NCBI RefSeq assembly: GCF_010975035.1
Contig: NZ_JAAIUV010000003.1
Coordinates: 62,001 to 126,000, forward strand
From: Neobacillus thermocopriae
GTDB taxonomy: Bacteria; Bacillota; Bacilli; Bacillales; Cytobacillaceae
Reading direction: 5' to 3'
Length of the DNA stretch: 64,000 nt
A program made the position numbers and the translations under genes. The notes beneath the pieces were generated by a model. It was not told the origin of the DNA and did no database searches. It worked only from the letters and a program-made list of their open reading frames with translations. Shown in pieces: positions 61,204 to 64,000 of this stretch; the stretch's first letter is position 1; the number at the start of each line of letters is the position of its first letter.

Positions 61204-63408
61204 ATGACAACAACGAAAACATATATTAAAGAATGGCAGCAAGCATTACAGCAAGAAATTCATTATTTAAAGAAGTTCGGTGGTAGCCGCTATATTGTGA
61301 CTAATGGCAGGCTACTATCGAATGAAGGGGAATTCAATTATTATTTTGATACCGCTGTTCCATTAAGAATACCAGTTGGCTCCTTGATTAAATTGGAATG
61401 GGGCACGATGAAAACGAGTGGAAAAGTGCTTTCCGCAGAAGGGAAGGGAGTGATCCTTTCATTAGAAAAGAGCTTCGGTGATCTCATCCCTGATGCTTAT
61501 TTACTTCATGATCCATGGGAACTGTTTGAACAATTAATCGAACGTTTGGATGAAATTAAAAAAAGTAAACAAAAGCGACTCCGGATCAAGCGGTTGATGA
61601 ATCCCCCAACGGAAGCGAGGCATCCGAAAGAGAAGATCAAAAGTAATGTTCATGAATTGGTATTACGGTCTAAATACAATCCGGTCACGTTCGTCTGGGG
61701 GCCGCCGGGTACGGGGAAAACCTATACTTTGGCAAGAACAGCAGCCAACAAATATTTTCAACAGAAAAAAGTGTTAATCCTTTCGCACAGCAATCAAGCG
61801 GTTGATGTATTAATGGAGGAACTGACCGCTTTTATTAAAAAGAAAAACCGATTCCGGGAAGGGGATGTCCTCCGTTATGGTGCCAACATGGGGCAGATGA
61901 CAGTCCATCATGAAATTTCGACGGATTGGCTTATTGAAAAAAAGGACCCGAAACTGGCCCAAAATCGAAAGAGGTTACTAGAAGAAAGGCAACACTTAAA
62001 GCAGGATTTAGCGCAATCTTTTAGTAAACGGGATTCAGATCATCTGTTGGAACTAGAAACACAAATTGCTAGGATGTTGGAGAAAGTTCGGAAAAGAGAA
62101 ATTCAATTAATTAAAGAGGCGTTTATTGTTGGGACAACTCTGGCAAAGGCGGCAAGTGACAGTGCGGTTTATGAACGGGAATATGATGTCGTCATTGTTG
62201 ATGAAGCAAGTATGGCCTATGTGCCACAAACCGCTTTTGCTGCTTCTTTAGGGAAGCGGGTCATTATTTGCGGGGATTTTAAACAACTGCCACCGATAGC
62301 GGCTAGTAGGGATCCACTTGTAACCAAATGGTTGAAAGAGGATGTATTTCATCAAGCAGGGGTAGTAGAAGGGATGAATGAAGGAATACTTCACCCCCAT
62401 CTTTTTTTATTAAAAGAACAGCGGAGAATGCATCCTGATATTTCTGCTTTTACGAATCAATATGTCTATCACTCATTGGTAGGGAATCATGAAAGTGTGT
62501 TTCATAGCAGAAACCGAATTGTAAGACGGGCCCCTTTCAAAGAGCAGGCATCCATGCTAGTGGATACGAGTTTCACGGGGCGGCATTGTATGAGTGATCG
62601 AACAACAAATTCAAGGTTCAATCTATGGCAGTTGTTGTTGTCTTTTCAATTAATTCATGAAGCTTTTATAGGAGGCACGAAATCGATTGGATATGTCACC
62701 CCATACCGGGTTCAGGCCAATTTGATGGAGCAGCTTTTAGAGGAGATCTATCAGGAAGAATGCACCCAGGCGGATATCATTGCAGCCACTGTCCATCGTT
62801 TCCAGGGAAGTGAACGGGATATGATGATCTTTGATACCGTCGATAGTGCCCCACAAGACCGGGCCGGCATGCTGTTAACCGGCAAGGACAGTGAACGCCT
62901 TATTAATGTTGCGATAACGAGAACAAAAGGAAAGTTTCTTCATGTTAGTAACATCCATTTTATAAAAAATCATGTTTTTCAAGGTAAGACATTGAGGCAA
63001 CTTGTTGAATATCAAATCCAGCACCAACAAACGGTTACCACGAAAGAGATTGGCACTTGGATCCGTAACCAGCACCCGAAACTAAGATGGATGCACGCTT
63101 TGAAGTTAGAAGCTGTTTTTCGAGACATAAAAGCGGCTAAATTCTCGGTGATCCTCTCCTTGCCAGAGGGAATGGAGTTATCAAAACCATGGCAGGAGCA
63201 GCTACGAAACAGAGGAGAACGAGTGGAATTTAGGCTGATTTCCGATCGAGAACAAGAGGAGGGCTATCCTTTTCCATTTGTCATGATTGACGAGAAAGTG
63301 TTATGGCTGGGACTACCGTATGAAGGTGCCAAAGATATACGGCCCCCTTATGTAGCGGCAAGACTATGTTCTGAAAAGATATGTGAGTATTTATTGAAAC
63401 AAATGTAA
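61204..63408 (+). CDS. Superfamily 1 helicase (AAA domain, Upf1-like) with extra C-terminal region
   Basis: A 734-residue DNA/RNA helicase of the Upf1-like branch. Walker A GPPGTGKTYTLAR (about residue 169), motif Ia ILSHSNQAVDVLMEEL, Walker B VVIVDEASMAY (DEAS), motif III GDFKQLPPIA, motif IV LKEQRRMHPDISAFTNQYVY, motif V/VI TVHRFQGSERD and RLINVAITRTKGK are all present. The last ~130 residues form an added domain with RFIDD-like FVMIDEKVLWLGLP, reminiscent of a PLD-type hydrolase end but without a clear HKD motif. It stands between the PP2C gene and lacZ with no obvious pathway link. Confidence 0.85.
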   Translation: MTTTKTYIKEWQQALQQEIHYLKKFGGSRYIVTNGRLLSNEGEFNYYFDTAVPLRIPVGSLIKLEWGTMKTSGKVLSAEGKGVILSLEKSFGDLIPDAYLLHDPWELFEQLIERLDEIKKSKQKRLRIKRLMNPPTEARHPKEKIKSNVHELVLRSKYNPVTFVWGPPGTGKTYTLARTAANKYFQQKKVLILSHSNQAVDVLMEELTAFIKKKNRFREGDVLRYGANMGQMTVHHEISTDWLIEKKDPKLAQNRKRLLEERQHLKQDLAQSFSKRDSDHLLELETQIARMLEKVRKREIQLIKEAFIVGTTLAKAASDSAVYEREYDVVIVDEASMAYVPQTAFAASLGKRVIICGDFKQLPPIAASRDPLVTKWLKEDVFHQAGVVEGMNEGILHPHLFLLKEQRRMHPDISAFTNQYVYHSLVGNHESVFHSRNRIVRRAPFKEQASMLVDTSFTGRHCMSDRTTNSRFNLWQLLLSFQLIHEAFIGGTKSIGYVTPYRVQANLMEQLLEEIYQEECTQADIIAATVHRFQGSERDMMIFDTVDSAPQDRAGMLLTGKDSERLINVAITRTKGKFLHVSNIHFIKNHVFQGKTLRQLVEYQIQHQQTVTTKEIGTWIRNQHPKLRWMHALKLEAVFRDIKAAKFSVILSLPEGMELSKPWQEQLRNRGERVEFRLISDREQEEGYPFPFVMIDEKVLWLGLPYEGAKDIRPPYVAARLCSEKICEYLLKQM

Positions 63409-63445
63409 GTGTCGGGTGGATTTAAAAAAATAGGTGAGGGGATGT

Positions 63446-64000
63446 GTGATTCATATGCCAATGACACCAAGCCTAAATTGGCTTACTGATGTTCAGGTGT
63501 TTGCCGTTAATCGTGTTCCAGCCCATTCAGATCATGTCTATTATGAGACGATGGAAGAGGCACGTAAGGCTGCTCCTATGAAGTGGCGTTTTGATTTAAA
63601 CGGAAATTGGAAATTTTCCTACAGCATTAATCCGGAATTAAGACCGGTTAATTTTTTTAAAAAAGAAGTTTCTTGTGCCAGTTGGGAAGATATAACCGTT
63701 CCAGGACATATTCAGCTTCAAGGCTACGGACAGCCACAATATGTCAATACGATGTATCCATGGGATGGCCATCATGAGATTCGACCACCAGAAATTCCAA
63801 CCGATGATAATCCAGTGGGAAGTTATGTGAAATATTTTACTTTGCCAGCCAATATGGAAAAAAAACCGGTATATATCTCGTTTCAAGGCGTGGAAACCGC
63901 CTTTTATGTATGGCTGAATGGCGAGTTTGTCGGCTACAGTGAAGATTCGTTTACACCAGCAGAGTTTGAGCTTACTCCGTATTTGACAGAAGGAGAAAAT
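63446..64000 (+). CDS. lacZ: Beta-galactosidase, GH2 (LacZ-type), N-terminal part; runs off the window
   Basis: The first ~185 residues of a GH2 beta-galactosidase: NWLTDVQVFAVNRVPAHSDHVYYE, MKWRFDLNGNWKFSY, ITVPGHIQLQGYGQPQYVNTMYPWDGHH, PVGSYVKYFTLP, then VETAFYVWLNGEFVGYSEDSFTPAEFELTPYL (sugar-binding domain of LacZ). The GTG at 63446 has GAGGGG 5 bases upstream; ATG 63455 is the alternative. The frame remains open to the window edge. With GH36 nearby it completes a galactoside-degrading locus fed by the mgl importer at the left end. Confidence 0.9.
   Translation, partial: MIHMPMTPSLNWLTDVQVFAVNRVPAHSDHVYYETMEEARKAAPMKWRFDLNGNWKFSYSINPELRPVNFFKKEVSCASWEDITVPGHIQLQGYGQPQYVNTMYPWDGHHEIRPPEIPTDDNPVGSYVKYFTLPANMEKKPVYISFQGVETAFYVWLNGEFVGYSEDSFTPAEFELTPYLTEGEN

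Noticed and set aside
1..64000. CRISPR arrays, tRNA or rRNA genes, prophage genes
   Set aside because: No regularly spaced repeats, no cloverleaf or rRNA sequence, and no phage structural or integrase genes seen.

Overview
The window looks like a chromosome segment of a low-GC, endospore-former-type Bacillaceae (Firmicutes). Genes have strong AGGAGG-type ribosome sites, frequent GTG/TTG starts and short T-rich terminators. Recognisable families are typical of Bacillus relatives: YesM/YesN-type two-component systems, a bce-type peptide-detoxification module, an RNase J paralogue, a CxxH/CxxC small protein, YhfC, TcyP, and a phoX-tat operon. I see no rRNA, tRNA, CRISPR array or prophage, and I do not assign a species.

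Layout. 1-9.2 kb: tail of a LacI-type regulator, then a membrane-anchored sugar sensor, a YesM-type kinase and a YesN-type regulator. Two copies of a dispersed repeat separate these from an mglBAC-like galactose ABC importer, so sensing and uptake form one unit. 9.5-14.3 kb: YtrA-type GntR repressor, ABC ATPase, large permease, ECF sigma factor and a GNAT protein. 14.4-17.5 kb: a Tat-secreted PhoX phosphatase, a CxxH/CxxC protein and its own TatA/TatC, behind a well-formed multi-repeat PhoP box. 17.5-27.5 kb: TauE/SafE permease, SIMPL protein, L-lactate permease, BCCT transporter with an unknown partner, amidase, flavin monooxygenase, a YhfC-type membrane protein under a 34-bp Fur-like palindrome, and a nitrilase-family hydrolase.

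27.6-32.6 kb: a siderophore ABC importer divergent from a ferredoxin-NADP reductase paralogue, with Fur boxes in the shared promoter region. 32.7-36.4 kb: a DinB-family gene with a LexA box between its -35 and -10, an RNase J paralogue, and a scar joining two broken genes. 36.4-41 kb: bceRSAB-like module with a perfect BceR-type inverted repeat in front of the transporter genes. 41-50 kb: nucleoside permease, a decayed IS1595-family transposase, TcyP with a CymR-like operator, Nudix hydrolase, small proteins, Gfo/Idh/MocA oxidoreductase and an NCS2 purine permease. 50.5-64 kb: guanylate-kinase homologue, TerB-like protein, GH36 alpha-galactosidase, sensor kinase, class III aminotransferase plus Na+ symporter with a divergent LysR regulator, a PP2C phosphatase divergent from a large superfamily 1 helicase, and the start of a LacZ-type beta-galactosidase.

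Taken together, the two ends are organised around galactosides (LacI tail, galactose sensing and uptake, alpha- and beta-galactosidase). The middle holds nutrient- and stress-responsive modules (phosphate, iron, cystine, SOS, peptide antibiotics), most with their predicted operator visible in the sequence. Operator assignments are motif matches by eye, not experimental facts.
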